Position numbers and translations under genes: made by a program. A model generated the notes under the pieces. It was not told the DNA's origin. It did no database searches and was given only the letters and a program-made list of their open reading frames with translations. DNA of 37,910 nucleotides, taken from contig JANYFG010000078.1 in assembly GCA_025362815.1 (NCBI GenBank), positions 1-37,910 on the forward strand. Direction: 5' to 3'. Of this stretch, positions 8,119 through 15,838 are shown piece after piece; positions within the stretch are counted from its first letter, which is position 1, and every line of letters begins with the position of its first letter. Origin of the DNA: Rhodospirillales bacterium. GTDB taxonomy: Bacteria > Pseudomonadota > Alphaproteobacteria > Acetobacterales > Acetobacteraceae.

Positions 8119-8982
8119 CTACTGGTCGTAGCCCACCCGCAGAATGACCATCCACGGATAGCGCCGGTCGTAGACCTGATTGCCCGGCGCTGCGATCCGC
8201 CCGGCTTCATCGATCGGGATGTGCTTCAACGTCACGCTGTCATCCACGTTCCCGCCGATCACCGACAGCCCGTCCTCGTTGGCGCCGATCACGATGTCGC
8301 AATGGCTGGTGAAGCCGCCCGCCGGCAGATCCTCGAACCGCAGATTCTTCGCCGCACTCCGCCCCGCGCACAGCAGGTCGCCCGGCTGCGGCGCATAGGC
8401 ATCCGGCCTTTCGGCGCTGATCGCGTAGGTCTGCGCGCCGCCCTGGCTGCCGCGCGCCGCCGCGTTGATATAGGTGGAGTGCGACGGCGCATAGGGAAAC
8501 CGCGTTCCTCCGCCGGCCGTGCGCATGATGTAGCTGATGAACGCCGCCGACCACGCATAGGTCTCATCCGCCGCGGGGTCGAACACCGTCCCGTAGCTGT
8601 CATGCTTGCCGGTCACGCCGCTGAACGGGTTGTCCGCGTCCTGGCCCAGCCACCAATATTCGCCGATCCGCTGCCACAGCCCAGGCTGACGCTCCGGCTT
8701 GCCCTCACCCAGGTCCGGCCGGGATCCCGGCGGCAGATCGTCCACCGCCTGGCCGAACGCGCGCCACTCCCGCAATGCGATCGCCACCGCATCGATGCGC
8801 GAAAACGGCGCGAACGGCCGCCGCGCGAAATCGGGCACATGCGCCTGCCGATCGAGCGGCACGACAGCGGAAGGGGGGATCGCCGGGCGATTGGTGCCGC
8901 AGGCGGCAAGCAACGCACACACGATCAGCGGGAGGGTGCGGCGCGCTGTTCCAGACGCCGCAATATTTTCACGAAGGGCCAT
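8119..8982 (-). CDS. DUF2272 domain lipoprotein
   Basis: The protein has 287 residues. The N-terminus has a basic stretch and hydrophobic core ending LLAACG (lipobox cysteine at 28), so a lipid-anchored envelope protein is predicted. The body contains the DUF2272 features YWWLGQD (about 109-115), a YAWSAAFISYIMRTAG block (about 141-156, reminiscent of the CHAP/NlpC-type W-S/C-A-x-F-I-S core), QPGDLLCAGR, a FTSHCDIVIGAN block and VIGGNVDDSVTL near 240. These resemble a cysteine-peptidase-like amidase fold, but the usual catalytic Cys before the AAFIS segment is Ser here, so activity is uncertain. The gene's first 58 bp overlap the end of the upstream permease gene; no later start preserves the signal peptide. 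Confidence 0.8.
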   Translation of the reverse strand: MALRENIAASGTARRTLPLIVCALLAACGTNRPAIPPSAVVPLDRQAHVPDFARRPFAPFSRIDAVAIALREWRAFGQAVDDLPPGSRPDLGEGKPERQPGLWQRIGEYWWLGQDADNPFSGVTGKHDSYGTVFDPAADETYAWSAAFISYIMRTAGGGTRFPYAPSHSTYINAAARGSQGGAQTYAISAERPDAYAPQPGDLLCAGRSAAKNLRFEDLPAGGFTSHCDIVIGANEDGLSVIGGNVDDSVTLKHIPIDEAGRIAAPGNQVYDRRYPWMVILRVGYDQ

Positions 8983-9584
8983 AATGCCACCGCGTATAGC
9001 ACCGCCGCGGCAAAAATGGGGCTTGGATTATACGTAAGGCTCTGCGCCTGTCTCGCCTGATACAAAAGCTCCGGCACCGCCACCACCGATGCCAGCGAGG
9101 TGAGTTTCACCACCTCCAGCGTGTTCGAGACCAGATCCGGCAGCACGCGCCGCAGCGCCTGGGGCAGCACGATTGTCCGCAGCGTCTGCCAGGTGCCGAG
9201 CCCCAGGCTGCGCGCCGCCTCGCTCTGCCCGGGTGGCACGCTCTCCATGCCCGCCCGTATCACCTCGCTGTAATACGATCCGGTGTTGAGAAAGAACGCG
9301 ATGGCCATGCACGCCACGCCGCCGAGTTCCAAGCCCGCGAACGGCAGCCCGCCATAGAGCAGGATGAGCAGGACCAAAGGCGGGAAGGCCCGGAACAGGT
9401 CCGTCCATCCGATCACGCCCCACCGCACCGCCCGGCTTCGCGAGGTCGAGAGCAGCGCCAGCCCGAACCCGGCCGCCAGACCCAGCGGCACCACCAGCGC
9501 CGACAGGGCCAAGGTGGTCAGCAGCCCCCGCCACAGCATCGGCCACGCCGCCAGGATGATCCCGGCATCGAAAAAATCAGACAT
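8925..9584 (-). CDS. Polar amino acid ABC transporter permease (HisQ/M type)
   Basis: The permease has 219 residues and about five transmembrane segments. N-terminal WRGLLTTLALSALVVPLG matches the start of the HisM/GlnP (TIGR01726-like) family. The EAA loop that contacts the ATPase reads EAARSLGLGTWQTLRTIVLPQALRRVLP (two adjacent parts, about residues 130-157). Start MSDFFDAG at 9584 overlaps the stop of the other permease by 8 bp (ATGTCTGA). It pairs with 9577-10272 to form the heterodimeric membrane channel of an importer for amino acids or related small polar solutes. Its 3' end overlaps the DUF2272 gene. Confidence 0.9.
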   Translation of the reverse strand: MSDFFDAGIILAAWPMLWRGLLTTLALSALVVPLGLAAGFGLALLSTSRSRAVRWGVIGWTDLFRAFPPLVLLILLYGGLPFAGLELGGVACMAIAFFLNTGSYYSEVIRAGMESVPPGQSEAARSLGLGTWQTLRTIVLPQALRRVLPDLVSNTLEVVKLTSLASVVAVPELLYQARQAQSLTYNPSPIFAAAVLYAVALWPFVKILRRLEQRAAPSR

Positions 9585-10272
9585 GGTTCGGCTTCGCAGT
9601 CGGCCCCAGCCGGCGTTCCACAAACCGGCCAAGCACCACCACCGGCACGAACAGCACCAGATAGGCCCCCGCCCCCAGCAGCAGCGGCGACGCGTTGTAG
9701 CTGTTGCTCATCGCCGAGGACGCCGCCCCCAGCACCTCGCTCACCGCCACCACCGAGCCCAGCGCCGTGCCCTTGGTGATGGCGATCGCGCGGTTCGTGA
9801 GCGGCGGGATCGTCACGCGCAACGCCTGCGGCAGGACCACCAGGCGCAGCGTCTGTCCGAGGCGAAGCCCGGTGGATCGCGCCGCCTCCCACTGTCCCTT
9901 CGGCACCGAGACAATCCCCGCCCAGAAGATCTCCTCGGCGAACGCCGCCAGCACCAATGCCAGGCTGATCCACGTGGACACGAACCCCGAGGGCGCGCGC
10001 GGCAGCCCGAAATAGATCAGCACCAGAATAACCAGCGGCGGCAGCGCCCGGAACAGGTCCACCACCTGCACGATCACCCAGTTCAGGCCCCGCCACCCCA
10101 GGCAACGCAGCAGCGCCAAGGCCAGCCCCGCCGCGATCCCCGTGATCACGATCAGCACCGCGAGCTCGATCGTCACGCCAAGCCCCGCCAGGATATCCGG
10201 CCAGTATTTCGCCAGCACACGCCCGTTCAGAAACGCGTCGGCGAACCTGTCCCACGACCCCCTGATATTCAA
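9577..10272 (-). CDS. Polar amino acid ABC transporter permease (HisQ/M type)
   Basis: This 231-residue paralogue of the neighbouring permease has a GLGVTIELAVLIVITGIAAG helix near residue 30, VVDLFRALPPLVILVLIYFG and the EAA loop WEAARSTGLRLGQTLRL with VVLPQALR. The start is not ATG: the only start joined to the preceding gene is TTG at 10272, whose bases overlap the ATPase stop as TTGA, and I accept it because no ATG occurs before the late membrane helices. The TTG start may lower expression relative to the ATPase. It forms the channel with the 8925-9584 product in the inner membrane. Confidence 0.88.
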   Translation of the reverse strand: MNIRGSWDRFADAFLNGRVLAKYWPDILAGLGVTIELAVLIVITGIAAGLALALLRCLGWRGLNWVIVQVVDLFRALPPLVILVLIYFGLPRAPSGFVSTWISLALVLAAFAEEIFWAGIVSVPKGQWEAARSTGLRLGQTLRLVVLPQALRVTIPPLTNRAIAITKGTALGSVVAVSEVLGAASSAMSNSYNASPLLLGAGAYLVLFVPVVVLGRFVERRLGPTAKPNHV

Positions 10273-11021
10273 GCGCGGATCTGCCCCACGAAAGCCCGCG
10301 TCCGGCTGTGCGTGGCGTCGCCGAATATCGCATCCGGCGGCCCCTGCTCCACGATGGCACCGTCCTCCATGAAAACCACCCGATCCGCCGCCGCCCGCGC
10401 GAACCCCATTTCGTGCGACACCACCACCATCGTCATGCCGTCCGCGCGCAACTCCCGCATCACGGCCAGCACGCTGCCCACCAGTTCTGGATCGAGCGAC
10501 GACGTGGGCTCATCGAACAACATGGCCCGCGGCTCCAGCGCCACCGCGCGCGCGATCGCCACACGCTGCTGCTGGCCGCCCGAGAGCTGGTGCGGCCTGT
10601 GCCCGGCCCGATCCGCCAGCCCCACCCGCGCCAACGCCGCCATGCCCAGCACGTCCGCCTCCGCCGCCGATTTCCCCGCAACATGGCGCAACGCCAGCGT
10701 CACGTTCCCCAGGGCTGACATGGTCGGGTAGAGATTGAATGACTGAAACACCATGCCGATCCGCTGGCGCGCCAGATTGATGTCCGTGCGAGGATCCATG
10801 AGATCGATGCCATCCACCACGACCGAGCCCGAATCCGGCGTCTCCAGCAGGTTCAGGCACCGCAGCAACGTGGATTTCCCGGACCCGGAGGGCCCGATCA
10901 CCACCACGAGCTCACGTGGCGCCACCATCAGATCGACCCCCTTCAGCACGTGAAGGGGGCCGAAATGCTTGTGAAGGCCGCGCGCATCGATCAAGGGTGC
11001 CACGCGCGTCGTTGTGGTCAT
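10269..11021 (-). CDS. Polar amino acid ABC transporter ATP-binding protein (GlnQ/HisP type)
   Basis: The protein has 250 residues and a complete ABC cassette: Walker A GPSGSGKST (about 43-51), Q-loop VFQSFNLYP, signature LSGGQQQRVAIARA, Walker B AMLFDEPTSSLDPE, and the H-loop VVVSHEMGFAR. The FNLYPTM and TSSLDPE wording is typical of glutamine/histidine-type importers. I chose the ATG at 11021 (MTTTTRVAP); a longer frame to 11054 runs into the binding-protein gene. It is cytoplasmic, pairs with the two following permeases and is preceded 10 bp upstream by the solute-binding protein. Confidence 0.93.
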   Translation of the reverse strand: MTTTTRVAPLIDARGLHKHFGPLHVLKGVDLMVAPRELVVVIGPSGSGKSTLLRCLNLLETPDSGSVVVDGIDLMDPRTDINLARQRIGMVFQSFNLYPTMSALGNVTLALRHVAGKSAAEADVLGMAALARVGLADRAGHRPHQLSGGQQQRVAIARAVALEPRAMLFDEPTSSLDPELVGSVLAVMRELRADGMTMVVVSHEMGFARAAADRVVFMEDGAIVEQGPPDAIFGDATHSRTRAFVGQIRA

Positions 11022-11031
11022 GCCGGATCGC

Positions 11032-11874
11032 TTACGATTTGCACGCCAGCGCATGCGGGGTGGGATCGTATCCGGGCATACCCGGCACGCCGTAGCCCGG
11101 CGTCACCACCCGCTCCAGGTCGTCGGCCGCCGGCATCACGCCGAACCATTTCTCCGACAGTTTCGCCAGGCTGCCATCCGCCTTCATGCAGTCGAGCGCA
11201 TCCTGGATCTGATGCTGCAACGCCGCCTCGTCCTTGCGCAACGGGGCCGCCCAATGCGCTTTGGTGTCGGCCAGCGTGAGGTCGGCCACAAAGCCCGGGT
11301 TCTTCGACGCCGCGTATTTGATCACCGTGTTGCCGCCCAGCGTGGCATACGCCCGCCCGGACATCACCGCCTGGATGGCGTCCGGCTGCGTGTCGTAGAC
11401 CTGCACGGCGAACCCGATCTTCTCGCCCTGCGCCTTGGACATCGTCTCGTAAGGCGTGCCCTTGTTGACGGCCACCGCCTTGCCTTTCAGGTCGTCCCAT
11501 CCCGAAAGCGGCGCCGTGCCCTTCTTGATGCCGAACTGAAACGCCGTCCAAAGATAGCCCGCGGTGAACAGCATGCTCTCGGCACGCTCCTTGGTGACGG
11601 TGGTCGGTGCTGCGATGAAATCGTAGCGCCCGGACATCAGCCCCGGCACCAGGCCTGAGAACGACGTGGCGTCGATGGTGATCTCGCGGCCCATCCGGCG
11701 CGCCACCTCGGTGAACAGCTCCACGTTGAACCCGTCCAGCCCGCCGCCCAGCTTTTGGAACGCGTGCGGCGCGAAGGTGCCGTCCACCCCGGTTCGCAGC
11801 GGCGGCGTTTGCGCCCAGGCCGGGCAGGCGGTGGCACAGACAAGAGCGGCGAGAAGGCTCGATCGAATGGACAT
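11032..11874 (-). CDS. ABC transporter periplasmic solute-binding protein (family 3)
   Basis: This 280-residue protein has a cleavable signal peptide (MSIRSSLLAALVCATACPAWAQ). The mature part follows the bacterial extracellular solute-binding family 3 pattern: GVDGTFAPHAFQKLGGGLDG, then FNVELFTEVARRMG, the DFIAAPTTVTKERAESMLFT block, and LKGKAVAVNKGTPYE starting lobe 2. In the usual family, ligand carboxylate is bound by an Arg of the (T/R)xxR motif; here TKERAESM provides it. A longer open frame extends far upstream only because it reads through the mtnA region in another frame. The start ATG at 11874 has GGGAG 7-11 bp upstream. It captures the substrate for the ABC importer encoded downstream, whose identity is unknown; the neighbouring hydantoin enzymes suggest a ureide, carbamoyl amino acid or amino acid. 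Confidence 0.9.
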   Translation of the reverse strand: MSIRSSLLAALVCATACPAWAQTPPLRTGVDGTFAPHAFQKLGGGLDGFNVELFTEVARRMGREITIDATSFSGLVPGLMSGRYDFIAAPTTVTKERAESMLFTAGYLWTAFQFGIKKGTAPLSGWDDLKGKAVAVNKGTPYETMSKAQGEKIGFAVQVYDTQPDAIQAVMSGRAYATLGGNTVIKYAASKNPGFVADLTLADTKAHWAAPLRKDEAALQHQIQDALDCMKADGSLAKLSEKWFGVMPAADDLERVVTPGYGVPGMPGYDPTPHALACKS

Positions 11875-11972
11875 GGGTGGCTCCCGGCGTTTTGGTGTCA
11901 CCAGGGATGCACACGCCGTGCCGTGGTGCACGTCATTTCGACGCCGCATGACGCCGGCTTTGTGCGGCCCGA

Positions 11973-13073
11973 TCAGTCCGCCGGCGCCATCTCCGGGAAC
12001 AACGCGCCCAGCCCCTCGGCACTGGCCGCGCACCGCCCACGCTCGGTGATCAACCCCGTGACCAGCCGCGCCGGCGTGACATCGAAGGCAGGGTTCGCCG
12101 CCGGGCTGCCCGTGGGCACCACCCGCACGGTGGCCACGGTCCCGTCCAACCCACGCCCCGTGATCGTCGTCACCTCGCTCGCCGCCCGCTCCTCGATCGG
12201 GATGTCGTTTACGCCGTCGGACACCGTCCAATCGATCGTCGATGACGGCAGCCCGATCCAGAACGGCACGTCGTTGTCGCGTGCCGCCAGCGCCTTCAGG
12301 TAGGTGCCGATCTTGTTCGCCACGTCGCCCGTGCGCGTCACACGGTCGGTGCCCACGATCACCATGTCCACCTGGCCGTGCTGCATCAGGTGCCCTCCGG
12401 CGTTGTCTGAAATCACCGTGTGCGGCACGCCGTGCTTGCCCAGCTCGAACGCTGTGAGAAACGCGCCCTGGTTTCGCGGCCGCGTCTCGTCCACCCACAC
12501 GTGCAGATCGATCTTCTGTTCGAACGCCTTGTAGATCGGCGCCAGTGCCGTGCCCCAGTCTACGGTCGCGAGCCATCCGGCGTTGCAATGCGTGAGAAGA
12601 TTGACCCGTCGCCCCGTTCGTTCGGCAATCTCGGCGATCAACGGCGCGCCGTGGTCCCCGATCGCCTCGCACATCGCCGCATCCTCGTCGGCGATCGCGC
12701 GCGCCTCCTCGTAGGCCGCCGACACCCGCGCCTGCGACGCCAAGGGCCGCAGCCGCGCCAGCATGCGACTCACCGCCCAGCGCAGATTGATCGCCGTGGG
12801 CCGCGTCTCCGCCAGCATCGCGCAATCGCGCTCCATCGCCGCATCGCTCGCATCCGCCCGCAGCGCCAGCGCCACGCCAAAGGCCGCCACCGCGCCGATC
12901 AACGGCGCGCCGCGCACCTGCATGGAGCGGATGGCATGCGCGATCCCCGCCACATCCACCAGCCGCACGATATCCACCGACCACGGCAGTTTCGTCTGGT
13001 CGATGATCCGCACGGACCAGCCATCCTGCGCATCCACCCACACGCTGCGATAAGGCGTGCCATCGATCTTCAT
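11973..13073 (-). CDS. mtnA: S-methyl-5-thioribose-1-phosphate isomerase (MtnA)
   Basis: This 366-residue protein carries all MtnA hallmarks: VRGAPLIGAVAAFG near residue 54, LLTHCNAG with Cys163, DETRPRNQGAFLTAFEL, SDNAGGHLM and GTDRVTRTGDVANKIGTY with Asp243. Cys163 and Asp243 align with the catalytic Cys160/Asp240 pair known for the Bacillus enzyme. It isomerises methylthioribose-1-phosphate (or 5-deoxyribose-1-phosphate) to the ribulose form in methionine or 5-deoxyribose salvage. No other salvage gene (mtnP/K/B/C/D, RLP) is nearby. It sits 12 bp after the UPF0262 gene and about 100 bp before the ABC binding-protein gene. A GAGG ribosome-binding site precedes ATG 13073. Homology to eIF2B-alpha is expected for the family. 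Confidence 0.92.
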   Translation of the reverse strand: MKIDGTPYRSVWVDAQDGWSVRIIDQTKLPWSVDIVRLVDVAGIAHAIRSMQVRGAPLIGAVAAFGVALALRADASDAAMERDCAMLAETRPTAINLRWAVSRMLARLRPLASQARVSAAYEEARAIADEDAAMCEAIGDHGAPLIAEIAERTGRRVNLLTHCNAGWLATVDWGTALAPIYKAFEQKIDLHVWVDETRPRNQGAFLTAFELGKHGVPHTVISDNAGGHLMQHGQVDMVIVGTDRVTRTGDVANKIGTYLKALAARDNDVPFWIGLPSSTIDWTVSDGVNDIPIEERAASEVTTITGRGLDGTVATVRVVPTGSPAANPAFDVTPARLVTGLITERGRCAASAEGLGALFPEMAPAD

Positions 13074-13085
13074 GTGATCAGATCC

Positions 13086-13592
13086 TCAAATCCGCTGGTG
13101 CAGCACGCACACGAGCGTGAAAAGCCGGCGCGCCGTTTCGAAATCGATGGTGACCTTGCCGGCCAGCCGATCCGTCATCAACGTGGCGCCCTCGTTGTGC
13201 AGCCCGCGCCGGCCCATGTCGATCGCCTGGATACGCGCCTCGCGCCCTTCCTCGACCGCCTTGATGTAGCTGTCCACCAAGAGCTGGTAGTCCTTGATCA
13301 GGCCGCGAAACGGCCCTAGCGCCAGTGCGATGGTGCGCAACGGATCGGCGTTCTCCGGCCGTTCCGCCACCCGGCGGATGTCGAACACCAGCCGGCCTTC
13401 CTGGATCGACAAGGTCAGCGAATAGGGCCCGTCCTCCACGCCGATCGGCGCAAAACTGTTCTCGGCCTGAAGGTCCGCCACCGCCTGCGCCCGGTCGGCC
13501 TCCAGAATGGGCGACAGCCGCGTCAGGGCCTCGCCCACCAAGGCGATATGCGCCAGCCTAGACGCCTGCGACGGCGGCGCCAGCTCAGGCAT
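13086..13592 (-). CDS. UPF0262 family protein
   Basis: This 168-residue soluble protein is recognised as UPF0262 (PF06793) from the C-terminal ending KVTIDFETARRLFTLVCVLH and the central FDIRRV ... LGPFRGLIKDYQLLVDSY region. The family is nearly confined to alphaproteobacteria and has no assigned function. The start was set to ATG 13592, which overlaps the DUF983 stop by 8 bp (ATGCCTGA); a TTG at 13610 is the only earlier option. The tight coupling to DUF983 and closeness to mtnA are common alphaproteobacterial arrangements as far as I recall, so a linked housekeeping role is possible but unproven. Confidence 0.88.
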   Translation of the reverse strand: MPELAPPSQASRLAHIALVGEALTRLSPILEADRAQAVADLQAENSFAPIGVEDGPYSLTLSIQEGRLVFDIRRVAERPENADPLRTIALALGPFRGLIKDYQLLVDSYIKAVEEGREARIQAIDMGRRGLHNEGATLMTDRLAGKVTIDFETARRLFTLVCVLHQRI

Positions 13593-14028
13593 CCGGCCCC
13601 GCCTTCGCAAGCCCCAGCCGCAGCATCAACCCCACGGCCGCCCCCTTGATGGGCCGCAGCAGAGCCAGGCACAGCAACGTGGTCACCGGCAGCCAGATCG
13701 CTGCCTGCGTGAGATCAGACCACCCATAGGCCCGGTCCGTCAGCAGCATCAACGGCACCACGATATGCGCCACCACGAAGATGGTGAGGTAGGGCGGCAG
13801 ATCGTCCGCCCGGATATGGCCCAGCGGCGCGCCACAGGCGGCGCAGTCATCCGCCACCCGCAGATAGCCGCGGAACAGCTTCGTTTTGCCACAGGCCGGG
13901 CAGGTGCCCAGCACGCCGCGCCACAAAGCGATGCCGAACGCCGGCACCGGCCAGGCCGGCACCTTCGGCGCCCGGTCCGGCTGCCAGACCACGGTTTGCG
14001 GCGCGATCATCGGGGGCACGGTGTCCAT
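13585..14028 (-). CDS. DUF983 family membrane protein with zinc ribbon
   Basis: The protein has 147 residues. A CPACGKTKLFRGYLRV segment (about 43-58) and a second CAACGAPLGH (about 62-71) give a four-cysteine zinc-ribbon-like pair, followed by DDLPPYLTIFVVAHIVVPLM and two to three transmembrane helices. This is the standard DUF983 layout of alphaproteobacteria; the function is unknown. All four cysteines are present. It leads a probable small operon with UPF0262 and mtnA, and is divergent from the racemase gene with 124 bp between starts. Confidence 0.88.
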   Translation of the reverse strand: MDTVPPMIAPQTVVWQPDRAPKVPAWPVPAFGIALWRGVLGTCPACGKTKLFRGYLRVADDCAACGAPLGHIRADDLPPYLTIFVVAHIVVPLMLLTDRAYGWSDLTQAAIWLPVTTLLCLALLRPIKGAAVGLMLRLGLAKAGPDA

Positions 14029-14152
14029 AAGCGGCTTTTCCTACGATTGGCGCCGAGAGAGCCCAACCATTCTGAGATATCGAACATGAACATAGGGTGT
14101 GCGATGCAGCATTACTTGCGCGCGTGCGGACAGTCCATCAAGACTCCCATGC

Positions 14153-14785
14153 ATGGCACGTATCCTGTTTATCAACCCGAACGCCAACATCGCCTGCGGT
14201 GACGGTATTTCCACGGCCCTGGAACGCTTCCGCGGCGCAGGCGGCCCCACCATCGACGTGATGTCGCTGCCGGACGGGCCTGAGGCCATCGTCTCCTGGC
14301 GTGACTGGCATAACGCGGTGGAGCCGCTGTGCCAGGCGATCACGCGCGAGGCGGCCGATTTCTACGTGGTGGCCTGCGCGTCAGACCCCGGGATCGAGGC
14401 CGCCCAGGCCCAAACCCGCGCCCCCGTGCTTGGCGCGTTCCGCGCGGCCGTGTCCGTCGCCGCCACCATCGGCCGCTTCGGCGTCATCGCGCTGGCCGAC
14501 GCCTCTCTCGCCCGCCACCTTCTGGCGCTGCGCGGCATCGGGCTGGAGCAGCGCCTGGCGGGCGAGATCGCCCTGAACCTCTCGATCCCGGAACTGCTGG
14601 ACCCCACCGCCGCGCGCGACGCGTTGATCCGCACGGCGCGGGCGCTGGCGGGGCAGGGGGCACAGGCGATCATCCTCGGCTGCACGGGCATGGCGCATCA
14701 CCGCCCCGCCATCGCCTCAGCCTGCGGCCTTCCGGTCATCGACCCGTGTCAGGCCGCCTGTGGAATCGCTTTGGCCCGGCTGTAG
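14153..14785 (+). CDS. Asp/Glu/hydantoin racemase family protein
   Basis: The protein has 210 residues. The start MARILFINPNAN matches the hydantoin racemase (PF01177) N-terminus. The two catalytic cysteines of this family are present: Cys75 in VVACASDPG and Cys177 in ILGCTGM, in the two pseudo-symmetric halves. Hydantoin racemase interconverts D- and L-5-substituted hydantoins so that stereospecific hydrolases can use both. ATG 14153 was chosen because it begins the conserved strand; no clear Shine-Dalgarno precedes it. The last 69 bp overlap, tail to tail, the end of the minus-strand carbamoylase gene, although the pathway partners would be expected in the same direction. Allantoin racemase is an alternative, given the allantoinase-like hydrolase nearby. 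Confidence 0.85.
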   Translation: MARILFINPNANIACGDGISTALERFRGAGGPTIDVMSLPDGPEAIVSWRDWHNAVEPLCQAITREAADFYVVACASDPGIEAAQAQTRAPVLGAFRAAVSVAATIGRFGVIALADASLARHLLALRGIGLEQRLAGEIALNLSIPELLDPTAARDALIRTARALAGQGAQAIILGCTGMAHHRPAIASACGLPVIDPCQAACGIALARL

Positions 14786-15769
14786 ATCACGGCTCCACAC
14801 GCAAGGCTCCACGGCGCCCACCTGCGAGGTGATGCGCGCATAGGCCTCGGGCCTGCGATGCGCCTCGAAATCGAAAATGGTCGAACGCCCCAGCTGCACC
14901 TGCGCCAGGTCGCAATCCGCCGTGATCAACTCGTCGTCCCAGCTTGTCGCCTGCGCCAGGATTTCGCCCTGCGGATTGACGATGATGGAATGGCCGAACA
15001 GCTCGCACCCATCCTCCACCCCCGCCTTGGCGGTCGCCACCGCGAACGTGGCGTTCTGATAGGCGCCGGCCTGGATGCTGAGATGGCTGTGCGCCACCCG
15101 CAGATGCGGGGCCTCGAACCCGGAGGCGGACTGGTTCAGGCTCGGCGTGTTGTAGCCCAGCATCACCAGTTCCACCGATTGCAGCCCCAGCACGCGCCAC
15201 GCCTCCGGCCACCGCCGGTCGTTGCAGATCATCATGCCCACGTTGAGCCCGGACAGATGGCCGATGGGCGCCCGCACCACGGGAAAGCCGAGATTGCCCA
15301 CCTCGAAATACCGTTTTTCCAAATGCTGCACCGCGCGCTTCGGGTCGAACGCGGCGTGCCCGGGCAGATGCACCTTGCGGTATTTCAGCACGATATCGCC
15401 GCTGCCGTTGACCAGGATGCAGGTGTTGAAATGCCGGCGCCGCATGATCCCCGCTGCGTCTGCCTCCACGGCGATCTCGGCATAGCCCAAATGAAAACTG
15501 ATGCCGTAGGTGCGCGCCGCGTCGAACAACGGTTGCGTGTCCACCGACGGCATCGTCTTCTCGAACCAGATATCCGCCTCGGCCACATCCTCGCGATAAT
15601 GCCGCGGGAAAAACGTCGTCAACGCCAGTTCGGGAAACACCACCAGTTCCACGCCCCGCACCCGCGCACGCTCCAAAAGCCGCACCATGCGCGCCACCGC
15701 CACCGCGCGGGTATCGGCCAGTTGCAACGGGCCTAGCTGGGCGGCGGCGACGGTGATGATGCGCGGCAT
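14717..15769 (-). CDS. N-carbamoyl-D-amino-acid hydrolase (nitrilase superfamily)
   Basis: The protein has 350 residues with a nitrilase/carbon-nitrogen hydrolase fold. The catalytic triad is visible as Glu47 (VVFPELALTTFFPRHY), Lys132 (YRKVHLPGH) and Cys182 (MMICNDRRWPEAWR). The TTFFPRHY and CNDRRWPE wording is specific for D-carbamoylases, which hydrolyse N-carbamoyl-D-amino acids to D-amino acid, CO2 and ammonia. The protein is about 40 residues longer than the usual 304-312, all of it C-terminal after the AHRRPEAYARI segment; this tail overlaps the racemase gene on the other strand. ATG 15769 begins the conserved core. It lies 69 bp downstream of the cyclic amidohydrolase gene and is probably co-transcribed with it. 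Confidence 0.9.
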   Translation of the reverse strand: MPRIITVAAAQLGPLQLADTRAVAVARMVRLLERARVRGVELVVFPELALTTFFPRHYREDVAEADIWFEKTMPSVDTQPLFDAARTYGISFHLGYAEIAVEADAAGIMRRRHFNTCILVNGSGDIVLKYRKVHLPGHAAFDPKRAVQHLEKRYFEVGNLGFPVVRAPIGHLSGLNVGMMICNDRRWPEAWRVLGLQSVELVMLGYNTPSLNQSASGFEAPHLRVAHSHLSIQAGAYQNATFAVATAKAGVEDGCELFGHSIIVNPQGEILAQATSWDDELITADCDLAQVQLGRSTIFDFEAHRRPEAYARITSQVGAVEPCVWSRDLQPGQSDSTGGLTRVDDRKAAG

Positions 15770-15838
15770 GGCTGTTTCAATCTCGCTCGACTGCACCGGA
15801 TTGAACGCGACGGCGCCTTCGAATGCAAACCCGCGCTT

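Noticed and set aside
11032-13041. 669-residue open frame that would fuse the ABC binding protein to a long upstream region
   Set aside because: The upstream part reads mtnA in another frame; a proper signal peptide and ribosome-binding site mark the real start at 11874.
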